From Amorphophallus konjac (lineage: Eukaryota; Streptophyta; Magnoliopsida; Alismatales; Araceae), in NCBI GenBank assembly GCA_022559845.1, contig JAHNEJ010003400.1, forward strand, positions 1-64,000: DNA of 64,000 nt, given 5' to 3'. Every line of letters begins with the position of its first letter. The first letter of the stretch is position 1. A program made the position numbers and the translations under genes. Positions 37,707 through 48,194 of the stretch are shown here, one piece after another. The notes beneath the pieces are model-generated. The model saw only the letters and a list, made by a program, of their open reading frames with translations. It had not been told where the DNA came from and searched no databases.

Positions 37707-38412
37707 CCGCCTAGGGCTACTCATGGTAAGGGTTTGGTTTACGGTCGCTTTGTCATAGGGCCAGTTCAGCCAGGAACTCGGCCAAAGTTGAGAGAAAAGT
37801 CTGAAGTCTTTCAAAGAAAATAAATCCCACCTGATTCACCACTCGAGGAGGACTTTGGTCCCCTCTCCCTTTTTCATCTTGATAAACCCCCCGACGAGGT
37901 TTTCCCCTCGGGTATCTTTCTTGCTTTAAACCGGCCTACGCCTGTCCTCTTTATTCCCTTCCGATTCCACCCACCATTCCCTATGCTCCTCACTTATCCT
38001 GCCATGGGGCAACCAGCCCATAGGATTTGCACATTCACCCATAACCACCAGAAAAAAAAATGCCAATTCTCAAACATGGGCCTGTGAGCTCACTGTTGAA
38101 GAAATAGCCTCCTTGGAAAATGGATCCCGCGGCCAAGTGCCGACACTTTCCACCTTGAACTCCCTTCCACTAACTCCCCTTATACCTAGTAAGGTAGGGT
38201 CTAGATCGAGTCAAGGTCTGTACATAGCACCCTTTTCTTCCAGAAAGTCTAGTGTCTGTCAGGTTCCCACGCGATACATCAACCAGTTGGCTGGTAAATG
38301 CACACAGCTCTGTCAGGTCTCTGAATTCGCAGCCACTCCCATTCCCCTAGGGGCAGTTGAACTACATGGATCTTCAATAGATGTCGGTCTAGGGGTGTAT
38401 GTTTTAGAATAG
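37707..38412 (+). pseudogene. Gypsy-1 protease-RT linker, decayed
   Basis: Reads as Pro-rich linker protein interrupted by stops. A stretch near 38040-38085 (QKKKCQFSN) matches the start of the separate linker frame of the giant element (MKTKKNVNFQTP). The function of this linker is unknown. Confidence 0.5.
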
Positions 38413-39561
38413 GATGATGATGGCGTAGAAGAAGAAGAAGAGCCATTAGGAGATGGTATTGATCCCAGAGTTTCCTTCGTCGACGGAACCAAGAAATTTG
38501 ACGAGCCTAATGTTTCCATTGATGAATCCACCAAGGAAGTCAATCTCGGCACTAAGGATGATCCAAAGAATATATTGATAAGTGCCAATTTGACGGATGA
38601 AGAGGAAGCTGCTATTGTGACGATTCTTATAGAATTTTCGAATGCTTTCGCTTGGTCCTACGAAGGCATGCCGGGTCTAGACCCTTCTTTGGTTGAACAT
38701 CATTTGGTCCTGAAACCCGATGCTCGAGCTGTCAAACAAAAACTAAGGTAACTTCACCCGAAGCTCACACTCAAAGTCAAAGAAGAAGTGGACAATCTCC
38801 ATAAGGCCAAGTTTATCAGGGTAGTTTTATATCCGCAAAGGGTAGCCAACATCGTCCCTGTTATGAAGAAAGATGGTAGGGTCCACATCTGCATACATTT
38901 TCATGACCTCAATCTTGCTTGCCCAAAGGATGACTTTCCTCTTCCACATATAGATGTCCTGGTGGACAACACCGCCAGCTATGAGATGCTCTCCTACATG
39001 GATGGCTTCTCGGGGTATAACCAGATTTGCCTAGCAGAGGAAGACCATGAGAAAACTTCTTTTACCACTCTATGGGGGACTTACTGCTATGTCATCATGT
39101 CCTTCAGACTCAAGAATGCAGGGGCAACATATCAAAGGGCGATGATGGCCATCATCCACGACACGATGCACGTTCAAATGGAAGTTTACGTGGATGACAT
39201 TCTGGTTAAATCCAAGACCAGGAGTGGCAATGCAGAAATCCTCCGAGCATTTCTCCAACGGTCGCGGGAGCATCAACTCAAAATGAACCCCAAGAAATGT
39301 GTATTCAGGGTTTCTTCAAGGAAGCTTTTAGGGTTCATTGTTAGCAAAAGAGGAATTGATATCGACCCTAATAAAGCTAAGGCCATTGCCGAGATGCCTC
39401 CTCCTAAGAACATCAAAAAGGTCTGTGGTCTAATTGGGCGTTTGTAATTCATTAGGAGATTCATATCTCACCATTCTCAGCAATGCAAGCCCTTTTACGA
39501 CATGTTAAAAGGAGAGGCTAAATTTGATTGGAGCAACAAATGTCAAAAGGCCTTCGATGAT
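38413..39561 (+). pseudogene. Gypsy-1 reverse transcriptase, truncated
   Basis: An acidic pre-RT segment leads into the RT domain: KVKEEVDNLHKAKFIRVVLYP, a decayed IHFHDLN where the giant element has IDFRDLN, MDGFSGYNQI with a catalytic Asp, and YVDDILV with the box at 39187-39198. Stops occur at 38410-38412, ~38750 and 39445-39447. The gene breaks off at 39561 in KAFDD, the start of the RT thumb/connection, because the giant element inserted there. The residues lost from the catalytic palm and the stops mean it is inactive. Confidence 0.9.
39557..39561. repeat. Probable target site ATGAT of the giant element
   Basis: The five bases before the TGTGAGCG terminus. The partner copy would be beyond the window, so this is inferred from the element boundary only. 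Confidence 0.5.
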
Positions 39562-39740
39562 TGTGAGCGACGTCACGCTGTTCGGGGAAGAGCGGAGAAG
39601 ACGCGGAGGGCGCGGGCTCCTCTTTTTTTTTGTGCTTGTTTGCTGCAACATAGAAATAAGAGAAGAGAGAGAAGGGGCCACCACGGGAGATTGCTCCGGC
39701 GGGGCGAGCGGGATAAGTGTGATATAGCAAGATATGGGGG

Positions 39741-40124
39741 TTAAACGGTCATAGCGGGAAGTGACTCGCCGCGGCCTCGGGGGGACGGGAATGGTGCAGA
39801 AATTAAATAACAAGAATTGAAACGGCCATTGGGGAAGTGACTCGCCGCGGCCTCGAGAATATGAGCAGATAATAAGATGACAGAATATAAAGAGAATACA
39901 AAGAGCGGGAATTTAAACGGCCATTGGGGAAGTGACTCACCGCGGCCTCGAGAACATAAACAGATAAGAATATAACGTATAAGAACGTGAATTTAAACGG
40001 CCATTGGGGAAGTGACTCGCCGCGGCCTCGAGAATATGAGCAGAATATAACAGAATATAAAGAGAATATAAGAACGGAAATTTAAACGGCCATTGAGGAA
40101 GTGACTCGCCGCGGCCTCGAAAAC
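39741..40124. repeat. Five ~40-bp repeats in 3' LTR
   Basis: AAACGGCCATTGGGGAAGTG followed by ACTCGCCGCGGCCTCGAGAA recurs at 39741, 39818, 39913, 39993 and 40081, 77-95 bp apart. The cores are almost identical; the A-rich spacers (AGAATATAA and similar) vary more. The same five copies are in the other LTR. Confidence 0.93.
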
Positions 40125-40745
40125 AAGATGTGATCGCCAGGGGCCGAAAGACCCCAAAATAAGAAAGTGATCGCGCCTACCTCAAGAGCGGGAGATGGCG
40201 GGTTGCTTCTTCCTCTCCCTCCGGCCGGCCGACAGAGAGGGCTTTCCTCGGCTACCCTTGCAAAACAACGACAAACAAATGACAAGTGGATTAGAAAGAT
40301 GGAGGTGTAGTATTCAAATCCTTGCGATAAAAATAATGAAATGATGGCAAGACACACACCTGGTTGGTGTTATCTTTTAAACCCCTCTCGGACTCGAGTA
40401 GGAGGAAAATGAGATGATGGATGTAAGAAGTGTATAAGAAAAGGCGCCCTTATGAAGGGGGATAGGGGATGCAAGATGATGAATGCAAAAGAACTACGAA
40501 GAAAAGGAAAGAATTGGCTTATTGGATGTGCCGATGGTGAAATCCGGCGGAGCTCCGGCAGCGTGGGGACGACGTGGAAGCGCGGTGGATGAAGACGACC
40601 TTCCTCTCGCGAGCGTGAGCACCCGAGAAGCCGGTAGAACCTCCACCTACAAAAGAACCCACGGGTTAGAAAATGACTCCGTAGCCTCTGGGCTCGGCAG
40701 CCTATCGGATCACTTCGAAGCTCCTCCAGAACTGAGGGGGTGGGC

Positions 40746-40760
40746 CTCTATTTATAGAGC
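40746..40760 (-). promoter_or_regulatory. Candidate LTR promoter TATA box
   Basis: On the minus strand GCTCTATAAATAGAGGC, a good plant TATA box reading in the direction of gag-pol. It would place the transcript start around 40715 and leave the repeat-rich end of the LTR as R/U5. Confidence 0.5.
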
Positions 40761-40770
40761 TACGGAGGGT

Positions 40771-41412
40771 GGAGGCGTCCAGGACCCTGGACACCTCCAT
40801 CAGGGCCGAATTAATATTTTATTCTATTTTTATATATTTTTTTGGAATACTTTTGTGGAGGCATCCAGGGCCCCGGACGCCTCAAACAGGTCCACCGAAA
40901 ACTGACGACGGCCGCACGCGGTTTGGCACAACGCGTGGTTTTGTGAGCGGCGCCTCGTGATTCAGAAATGGGCGCGTCCAGGGGCCTGGACGTCTTCAAA
41001 ATTTAGATTTTTTCACACACGACAAACCGTCGTTCGGTGGCCGGCGCCCGTGAGAGAGTTGATGGAGGCGTCCAGGGGCCTGGACGCCTCCAAAAATATG
41101 TTATTTTTTATTTTGATTTTGTCTTTTATGCCAATGCTGGCATTTTAATTTTTTATATTTATTTTTTATGGAGGCGTCCAGGGGCCTGGACGCCTCCATT
41201 AATATATATATTTTTATTTATTTTTTGTTTTTTTTATGCCAACTGGCATTTTACACACATTTTATATTTTTGTTTTTATGGAGGCGTCCAGGGGCCTGGA
41301 CGCCTCCATTAAAATATATATTTTTTATATTTTTTTATTTGGTTTTGGGCCCTGAGAAAAGAATAAAATAAAAGAAAAGAATGGGGGCGTCCAGGGGCCT
41401 GGACGCCCCCAT
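40771..41412. repeat. Palindrome cluster 1 (seven GGCGTCCAGG hairpins)
   Basis: Inverted repeats with arms GGCGTCCAGG and CCTGGACGCC lie at 40771-40798, 40857-40883, 40974-40993, 41064-41091, 41168-41199, 41278-41309 and 41381-41412. The last four are near-perfect, with stems of up to 15 bp, and their cores are 106, 110 and 103 bp apart. Outer pairs change together: GGAGGC/GCCTCC in most copies, GGGGGC/GCCCCC at 41381. Spacers are T-rich and mostly unlike each other, with two small ATGCC/GGCAT dyads at about 41128 and 41236. Confidence 0.93.
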
Positions 41413-42731
41413 TAAGACCCACCCGGGTCCTAGTCAGCGGCCGCCCGGCAGACATCCTTCTTGGTTCCGGAACCTCCTGATGCGTTCGACTGGTGTTGAT
41501 GCCGTCCGAATGCCGTGACGGGACGATTCCGAATGCCGAAAAAGGCAGAAGAAGACCCAAGAAAAGGAAGCACTCTAGTGATTCAAAATGCGTAAGCTGT
41601 TGCGGGGCGTTGTATAGTAATATGAGACTTTCTCAGGAGACGTCAAGAATGGCGTGTCTATAGCTGCCCCGCCTTGGCGTCTGCTTTGCAAGGGAGCGAC
41701 ACGTAGTGGAATGGTATCGAAGTGGAGTGAAATGAAGTGGGAGCGGACTGATAAGTTGATGCCAAGGTGTGATGAGACACGCTTTTGACGTTACTGTTTG
41801 GAATCTTTTCTGAAGTTTCAATGAGGCGACCTTGAAGAAGGTCTTTCAAATATTGACGATTGCTTGGACGGAGATCAAATAAGGGAGGGTGAGATGTGCG
41901 CTCAGGCACGAAACAAAAAGAGACCAACTTCTCGGTGTGGAAGTACCTGGGTCATAAACCGGAGGTTTCACCTTTGGGGAGCGGTTACCAGCCAATGTGG
42001 AAGTGCTGCGGCCAAGGTGGGTCAAACAAGGTCAAAAGTAAAGGAATATCTGAGGGTCTGTCCAAACAAGGGTCTCCTTTGGAAGAGCAGCGTAGGGCTG
42101 TCTCAAGGAAACTCAGTATTTCATTCGGAGTGGAATATCTCATATTTGTGGGAATTGAAACACAACGGCTTTCACAATCGAATCACTTGAATGATCTTCC
42201 GCAATAAATCAAAGTCCTATATGAATGCATGCTGGGTTAAAATAAAAATTTAAAACAAACTAAAATAGAAAATAGCCAAGGATAATATTGTCAACTTGTT
42301 AAGAACGGGTCAGGATACCGATCCGGTGAGCCGACACTGGGCTGGGGCCCGTTTATCCGCGCACCAACTCACTGAATGGAACCGTCGTCCCCATGCTACC
42401 ACAAGTTAACGGCCTATCCGTACAACCCAAATTCTTCGGGATCATCACTATTTTTTTGTTGAAGGGGAACTCAAATCCCGGATTCGTTCGGGCCGCAAGG
42501 TCCTTGACATGTTCTAGTAGCGTAGGTATCATATACTATGATGCATGACATGGTGGGACCAACCATTGAAAGGTGGGACAGGAGACAGGACAAAGACGTC
42601 CGTTAGTAAAACCTGCACAGACTAGCAAAGGTTATCAGAAAGAATCATAACAGAATCGCACCACAATGGAAAGGAGATCTAACCAAAATCCTGACATTGA
42701 CCGCTGATGTGACATGTTCCGTCCTGTAGCA
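41413..42731. other. LTR or adjacent sequence without genes
   Basis: Mixed-composition DNA with short unsupported open frames. Probably U3 of the giant element's 3' LTR. No recognised gene or repeat. Confidence 0.45.
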
Positions 42732-42740
42732 CCTACCCTT

Positions 42741-42752
42741 CCTATAAGAACT
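42741..42752 (+). promoter_or_regulatory. Candidate TATA box of PMD gene A
   Basis: CCTATAAGAACT about 95 bp before the gene A start codon, a plausible plant TATA box on the + strand. It overlaps the proposed polypurine tract of the element on the other strand. Confidence 0.5.
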
Positions 42753-42837
42753 CCCCTTGGGCTAGTTCATTCAAATGCACCAAGGTGGGTTTTGGAAGCT
42801 CAGGAGAGGAAGGAGAGGAGAATCTAGAGATTTCAGG

Positions 42838-44247
42838 ATGGAAGGAGAGTCTTCCCGCGTTATGAAGAGGAGCAGGCCTAGCTGCGAGATCAGGCGACTC
42901 TCCGACCTTGAGGGTCATCTGAGTGGGACGATCATGTCGCATATGGTAAGCTGATTCTTTTCAAATTTCTCACGTGAGCCTTCTTCTTACTTCCTTCATT
43001 TCTTCTTCTTTCTTTTCTCTTCCAGCCATATCCACTCTTCCCAGGCCCGAGGAAGTTTTCCAAACTGCCATGGCTTTCAAAGCTAACTTCCAACATCTCC
43101 ATTGGCATGAGGGCCATACTCTCGAAGTGGCATCTGCAGGGGCTCCTTATTCACGCCAAACACTACGAGAAGATTCGTATGGACTGGGCGGCTATGGGGC
43201 ACTAGTGGAGATCTGGCATCCCCAGACCCACACTTTTATCTTCCCGACCTTCGAGGTGACCATCCTCCTCGAGGAGGTGGAACTTCTGCTCGGATTGAAG
43301 AAATTCAAGAGTGACGGGAAGGTGAAGGCTATGCGGATGCTGACACGGGGGACTTCTGAAAGTGTCCTTGGAAGCTTCATGCCGCCTGACGCGGCCAGGA
43401 AGGTGCGTAATCAAAAGGGGATTGATTTGCAAAAGCTCGCGGAGTGGGTCATGGACGCCCTGAGAGGGTCACCAGACGATGACTATTTGGAGGGAATCAT
43501 GAAGGGGTTCACCATTTGTCTGGCGGGTGCTCTCTTGTTTCCTTATACCGACAACATGGTGGAGGAAGACCAACTAAGTGCTATCTGCGGGATCTGGCGT
43601 GGAAAGAGGGTGGGACCCGCTGTCCTTGCCTACCTATATAGTGGCCTTACTGCCTCGAGCATGGGTAAGCCTCCTTTTGGTTGCGCACTTGTCCTGAATT
43701 GCTGGCTTGATTTGCACTTCAAATTCGACCACCGTGAGGGAATGTCGACAGCTTCGAAGCTTTTCCAACAAAGCCCACTTCATCACATAGCCGACGTGTT
43801 AGGCTTTGGTGGTACTATAGTGAACCGCGTTCCGTGGCTGAAGAAACGTGAAGACTGGCGGTCTCACTTCCGCACCGTGACACAAGGCTTCTTTACTTGC
43901 GCACCGGCATGTTTGCTTTCGCTTGATCTCCTCATGAGGCCTTCTCCCGAAGTTGATCTTCAACTGATCGGCGCGACCGAGTTTGTCCTTTATAATGCGC
44001 ATCGGTGCTGCCTCCAGGTCGGCATCCACGCCATTCGTTCCCACTACCGACTGGCATCGTTCCTTTGAAGAAGAGAGAGTTGGGTACTGAAGCGGATGCG
44101 AAGGAAGCGAAGGCCGTCAAAGCACCATGGAAGACAAGTGTTGCGGGAAAGGCCTTAGCGCACGTGGGGGAAGAATGCGAGCTGTGGAGGGCTTATGTAA
44201 CCGAACTGGGGAAGTTAAGGCCTAAGGCGCCTAAGCCCCTGATGTAG
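42838..44247 (+). pseudogene. PMD gene A (PMD/DUF7745-like), frameshifted
   Basis: Antisense to the host retroelement. Predicted exon 1 is 42838-42945 (36 codons, MEGESS...RLSDLEGH), with donor GTAAGC. The intron ends at the pyrimidine-rich TTTTCTCTTCCAG, and exon 2 is 43026-44247. Exon 2 carries a PMD-type core (VEIWHPQTHTFIFPTFEVTI then LLLGL; W-x-P-x-T-H-T-F is the family signature). The remaining ~270 residues match only loosely. Two single-base losses break it: one at the GGGG near 43191, where the spliced frame hits a stop, and one before ~44065, after which the tail (LKKRELGTEADAKEAK...) continues to the stop at 44245-44247. With both discounted, ~443 codons would be uninterrupted. Exon 1 is shared with gene C although exon 2 is a different subfamily. 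PMD proteins are plant nuclear proteins linked to silencing and also occur in transposons; this one's role is unknown. Confidence 0.72.
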
Positions 44248-44265
44248 CTCATTCTGCTCTTCTGA

Positions 44266-44274
44266 TGGAATAAA
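44266..44274 (+). terminator. Poly(A)-signal-like AATAAA after gene A
   Basis: GGAATAAAA lies ~20 bp past the gene A stop codon and could direct 3' end formation on the + strand. Confidence 0.45.
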
Positions 44275-44421
44275 ACCTGGCATTTGGATGTTTTGGGCCC
44301 CTGTCCACTTAATTATTATTATCTTTTTTTTCTTTTTCTTTTTCTTTTGTTTGGATTATATAACATACGCTTATCTCTTTTTTTCTTTTATTATATATAT
44401 TTTTTTGAAATTTTTATTATG

Positions 44422-44642
44422 GGGGCGTCCAGGGGCCTGGACGCCCCTAATTTTTTATTTTTGATTTTTTTAAGTTTTTTGTTTTGGGGGCGTCCAGGGT
44501 CCTGGACGCCCCTAATTTTTATTTTATTATATATATTTTTTTTTTTGTTTTGGGGGCGTCCAGGCGCCTGGACGCCCCTAAATTTTTGAATTTTGAAAAA
44601 AAAAATAAAAAAGATGGGGGCGTCCAGGCGCCTGGACGCCCC
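44422..44642. repeat. Palindrome cluster 2 (four hairpins, 65-bp period)
   Basis: Arms GGGGCGTCCAGG/CCTGGACGCCCC at 44422-44447, 44487-44512, 44553-44578 and 44617-44642. Core spacings are 65, 66 and 64 bp. The last two are perfect 26-bp palindromes. Spacers are T-rich (first three) or A-rich (last). They lie just upstream of the promoter of gene B. Confidence 0.95.
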
Positions 44643-44651
44643 AAATAGGGT

Positions 44652-44664
44652 GGATTCTATAAAT
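44652..44664 (+). promoter_or_regulatory. Candidate TATA box of PMD gene B
   Basis: GATTCTATAAATA, ~85 bp before the gene B ATG at 44746, on the + strand. Confidence 0.6.
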
Positions 44665-44745
44665 ATGGGGGGGCCTCCCCCCTTTGCTCAATTACTGTTC
44701 ATTCAAACCACCCAGTCAAATCCAGACGACCCATTCTTCGTCCCG

Positions 44746-47700
44746 ATGGAGCGAGGAGGATCGAGCCAGGGTCCAGAGAAGCGTAAACGACGGACTCGTC
44801 GTCCGAGGAGGCTGAGAGACGATGCTGAGGAGGCCGCAGCAGTGGAGATTGCTGCGGAGGAGGAGATGGAGGTGCCTCTCCTGGCCGCGGAGGCCGCTGC
44901 GGGCGCTGGCGACGCGGGAGATGATGATCACGACCCGGTAAGCCCTTCGGAACTCTCACTCTGTGGTTTAATAGGCTAGATAGGCGGACGTGAGGCAGTG
45001 TGGAGAACGCCGGGGAGTGAGGGAAGGAGGTGTCCAGGGGCCTGGACGCCTCCACTTTTTCTTTTATTTTTATTTATTTGTTTATTTATGTAAATACTAA
45101 AAATTGAATTAAAATGAGGAGGCGTCCAGGGCCGGGGACGCCTCCATAATAATATATATTATTAATTTTTTTTTAGGTTTTTCTAAACATGAAATAAAGG
45201 AAATAGGAAGGAGGCGTCCAGGGTATTGGACGCCTAAAAAAAAACATAAATATTTTTTAAAAAATAAAAATAAAATAAAAAGAATAAGTAGTATATACAG
45301 TGTTATTGTTTATTACTGTTCATGATGCTGATGTGTTCTTTGTTGGTTTTGTGGTGTGCAGGGCGTGATGAAGGGCCGGATCAGCTGGTCCCTGGTGGTG
45401 GCAGCATACCGCGGGCTGCCGGACTTCCAGAGGGCGCGTGTGGACGCCATGGGCTTTGGAGCTTTCCTTAGGATCGAGCCCTTCCGGCTCGACCTTCCTC
45501 TTATCCAGGCACTGAGGGAGCGGTGGCACGCACCGAGCCGGGCGTTTCTGATGCCCTGGGGGCACATGGTGCCGACACTAGAGGACGTGGCTCGGATTAC
45601 CGGGCTACGAGTTGACGGAGAGGCAGTCAGCGGGGTCACCTACCCCGACTACCGAGAGAGTGCCCTGGACCTGCTGTGGTTAGAGACGAGCGTGACTGAT
45701 AGAGACAGCAGGGTAGTCGGCTGAGTGGAGATCATGGAGGCGCTCGGATTCGTCGACCCGCGCCAGCGGGTTAGCGAGACTGGAGCGGAGTTCTTGCCTC
45801 GACTAGAGGGGGACGCTCGCGCTGCTTTTACCCAGGATCCGAGTGAGCTGGAGCTGGTGGATCTAGACCTGCGGTGATTTCTTTTCTTCTTCCTGGGCCG
45901 CCTTCTGCTGGGACGAAGGGGGATGGCATCCACTGCCGTTTCCTCGGGATCTTGGCGGATCTTGATAGAGTGGGGAACTATGCGTGGGGGGCGGCTCTGC
46001 TTGCCCATTTGATTGCCGATCTCTCCCAGACTTCGGAGAAGGAGACGACAGTCAGTGGCTTCGCACCTTTTCTCCAGGTAAACATTTTATTTATGCATTC
46101 CCACAGTTAAATATGCAATTATTTGTACTAATGATGTATGATGGATGCAGGTGTGGAGCTATTACTATTTCCCGATGGGGAGGGCTAGGCATGGGAACAG
46201 GAGGGCCGTGCCTCTGGCGCGGCAGTGGAGGCCGGTCGTGGTTGCAGCACCCCACGGCTACCAGCTGGCGTCGCTTCGTCGGGAGCTGAGCGAGTATCCC
46301 GAGGCCATGGTATGATGCGTATGATTTTTTTTGTGTTTTTATGCATGTGACTATCATGATGTATGCATGGTGATGCAGGTGGTGTGGAGGCCCTACCTGG
46401 GCATGGGCGATGCTGGCCAGCCCTGGGTTGTAGCGGGTCTTCCTCGTTTCAGGCGGGACGTGTGGGTCCATTGCCTGAACGAGATCGAGCCGCTTCGGCT
46501 GAGGCTGGTTATGAGGACGTTGGGGCTGGCCCAAGAGTGGGTCGATGTAGATGGGCCGGCCCGCATCGGGCGGAAGACCAAGGGGAAGGCGAAGATCGTG
46601 GACTGGCGCACGCGCTTCCCAGCACAGTACCAGGACTGGCAGCAGGGCGGGGTCCCAGTGGTGTCCCATGTACAGGACAGCACAGACTACATGAGACGGT
46701 ACCGAGCTACGTACGGGGACCGCCTCTCCTTGGGTGGTATGGCAGGGGTAAGTGAAATGAAACTGCTTCACCTTTCTATATGTATATGCATGTGGTACTA
46801 ACTTACGTGCAATGCAGGATGCTCGTGATACCATGATCGCCGACCTGCGGGCCCAGTTGGCGGACGCCAGGCGACAGTTGGTGGCCATCCGACAGGAGTT
46901 GGAGATCCTGGTGAGTTTATGTGATGCATTTTTTGTGACCTGGATTTTTGATGCTTAGCCTTTGACTGACGTTTGCCCCGTGTTTCAGCGGGCCCACCAG
47001 ACAGCGGCAGCCGGGACGGCTGGTGGAGCGGGTTCCAGTTCGCGGGGCCCTCCTCCGGAGGTTTCTGCCCTCCAGGAGCAGCTGGCGTATGCGGTGGCTC
47101 GGGCTGAGGAGGCCGAGCGTGACCGCGAGGCTCGAGTGAGTGCTTGCCTGACCTTGACTCTCTTCTGGCTGCTTTCCTTCTATCACTGGTGTTCTCTTAT
47201 GGTGCATGCGTACTTTGACAGGTGGCCGAGATTCGGGAGGCCCTGGCGCGTGCTGTTCGAGCTGAGCAGGAGCGCGATGCCTGGGTGGCAGAGCGTGACG
47301 CCCGGATTGCGGAGCTAGAGGAGGAGCGGCGACGGGAGGCTGAGGAGCTTCCTCGCGACGTAGTGGATCTGCGGATCGCCCTCGAGCTGTCGAGGAGAGA
47401 GGCGATGAGGGAGAGAGAGGAGAGGGAGAGGGATATGGAGAGCGTGGAGAGAGAGAGGGAGAGGGATAGGGAGAGAGAGAGGGAGGAGCGACAGCGGGAT
47501 CAGATCGAGAGGAGGGCTCTAGAGGCCCAGCTGCTGGAGCTCCGATTGAGTCTCGGCACGGCGGAGGGGAGGCTTCGGGAGAGCGAGGAGCGGTACCAGA
47601 GGGCGAAGGAACGCGGGGCGCGACTTCGTTAGTCTGGTTCTTTTTCCATGAGTAGCTATCTGGTTTCTTCGGCTGAGGAGCGTCGTCGCGCCTTCGAGGC

Positions 47701-47827
47701 TGGAGTGCCACAGCAGGGCGAGGCGAGCACGGCTTCTCAGGGTTCGCAGAGGTCGCAGAGGCCCCCTAGGGATCCCCGTCAGAGGAGGGAGGAGAGAGAT
47801 GACCAGGAGGGTGGCAGCGAGAGTTAG
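44746..47827 (+). pseudogene. PMD gene B, PMD plus coiled coil, broken
   Basis: Seven predicted exons, all GT-AG and phase 0: 44746-44937, 45362-46077, 46151-46309, 46379-46747, 46818-46910, 46989-47135 and 47222-47827. Exon 1 is basic then acidic. Exons 2-4 encode the plant mobile domain (PF10536 type): VVAAYRGLPDFQRARVDAMG, RAFLMPWGHMVPTLEDVARI (the W-x-x-M/T...L-x-D-V box), KGDGIHCRFLGILADLDRVG and VWSYYYFPMGRARH. Exons 5-7 give a long Arg/Glu coiled coil (RERERDREREREERQRD). Breaks: stops at 45722-45724, 45875-45877 and 47630-47632, and a single-base loss in the G run near 45911. Discounting these, about 760 codons. It is the closest paralogue of gene C and the source type for gene B'. 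Intron 1 contains palindrome cluster 3. Confidence 0.8.
45026..45235. repeat. Palindrome cluster 3 inside gene B intron 1
   Basis: Hairpins at 45026-45053, 45118-45145 and 45212-45235, with cores exactly 92 and 92 bp apart. The first has a T opposite G at one position (GGAGGT/GCCTCC), which would still pair as a G-U wobble in RNA. The second and third have decayed centres but intact outer arms. Spacers are AT-rich. Confidence 0.92.
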
Positions 47828-48194
47828 AGAGTTGCTTGTACACGTCACCCTTCTCACTGTATGATGTACTTTCGGCTATTATATGAAATGGAAATGGCTT
47901 TTTTTGTGTTGTGTGCTTTTCTCCCTCCCACCCTTTCTTCTTTGCACTGAGTTGTCCTTCGAGACACGCTCCAAGAGACCTTGCCCTGAACAGCGGAGAA
48001 CTACACTTTTTACGGGGGGATTTTGTTTCCGTTCTCCCCTTTTGGGAGCGTCCAGGCGTGAGGATGCGTCTTAATCCTTGAATTCAAATTTAAAGCGTCG
48101 GGCGGCCTTTCTTCTCCCGTGCCTTACCCGCAAACGAGCCCGCCTTCTGCCGAAACTCGCTTGCCCCCTTTTCATCTTCCTCCTCTTTTGATCG
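47828..48194. other. Spacer between genes B and B'
   Basis: 3' flank of B, then a decayed palindrome (GGAGCGTCCAGG at 48045, with a poor second arm to ~48070). No clear TATA box; TTTAAAG at ~48089 is the nearest candidate. A 63-codon frame at 47883-48074 has no recognisable domain. Confidence 0.55.

Larger units (their letters stand above)
37245..39561 (+). mobile_element. Gypsy-1, right segment
   Basis: Continuation of the Gypsy-1 protease, a G-patch, a linker and most of RT. It ends abruptly at 39561 where the LTR of the giant element starts. Any integrase and 3' LTR of Gypsy-1 must lie beyond 64000. Confidence 0.9.
39562..42731 (-). repeat. 3' LTR of the giant element (inner boundary tentative)
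   Basis: The outer end is certain: TGTGAGCGACGTCACGC matches 63096 onward, and 39562-40466 aligns with the whole visible 5' LTR. The inner end is inferred. On the minus strand GGAAGGGTAGG (42732-42742) is a fair polypurine tract directly before TGCTACAGG, giving a 3.17-kb LTR. The 5' LTR is cut at 905 bp, so anything past 40466 cannot be checked here. If correct, the first seven GGCGTCC palindromes are in U3. Confidence 0.6.

Noticed and set aside
40082..40357. Minus-strand frame in the LTR, repeated at 63615-63818
   Set aside because: It occurs in both LTRs, has no domain, and is explained by LTR identity.
40771..45235. CRISPR array, because of regularly spaced palindromic repeats
   Set aside because: No prokaryotic context or cas genes. 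Spacers are T/A-rich low complexity of different lengths between clusters, and the setting is a plant retroelement.
46091..47711. Long minus-strand frames (265 and 264 codons) across PMD gene B
   Set aside because: Antisense shadows of GC-rich exons; they ignore the GT-AG introns and have no domain.
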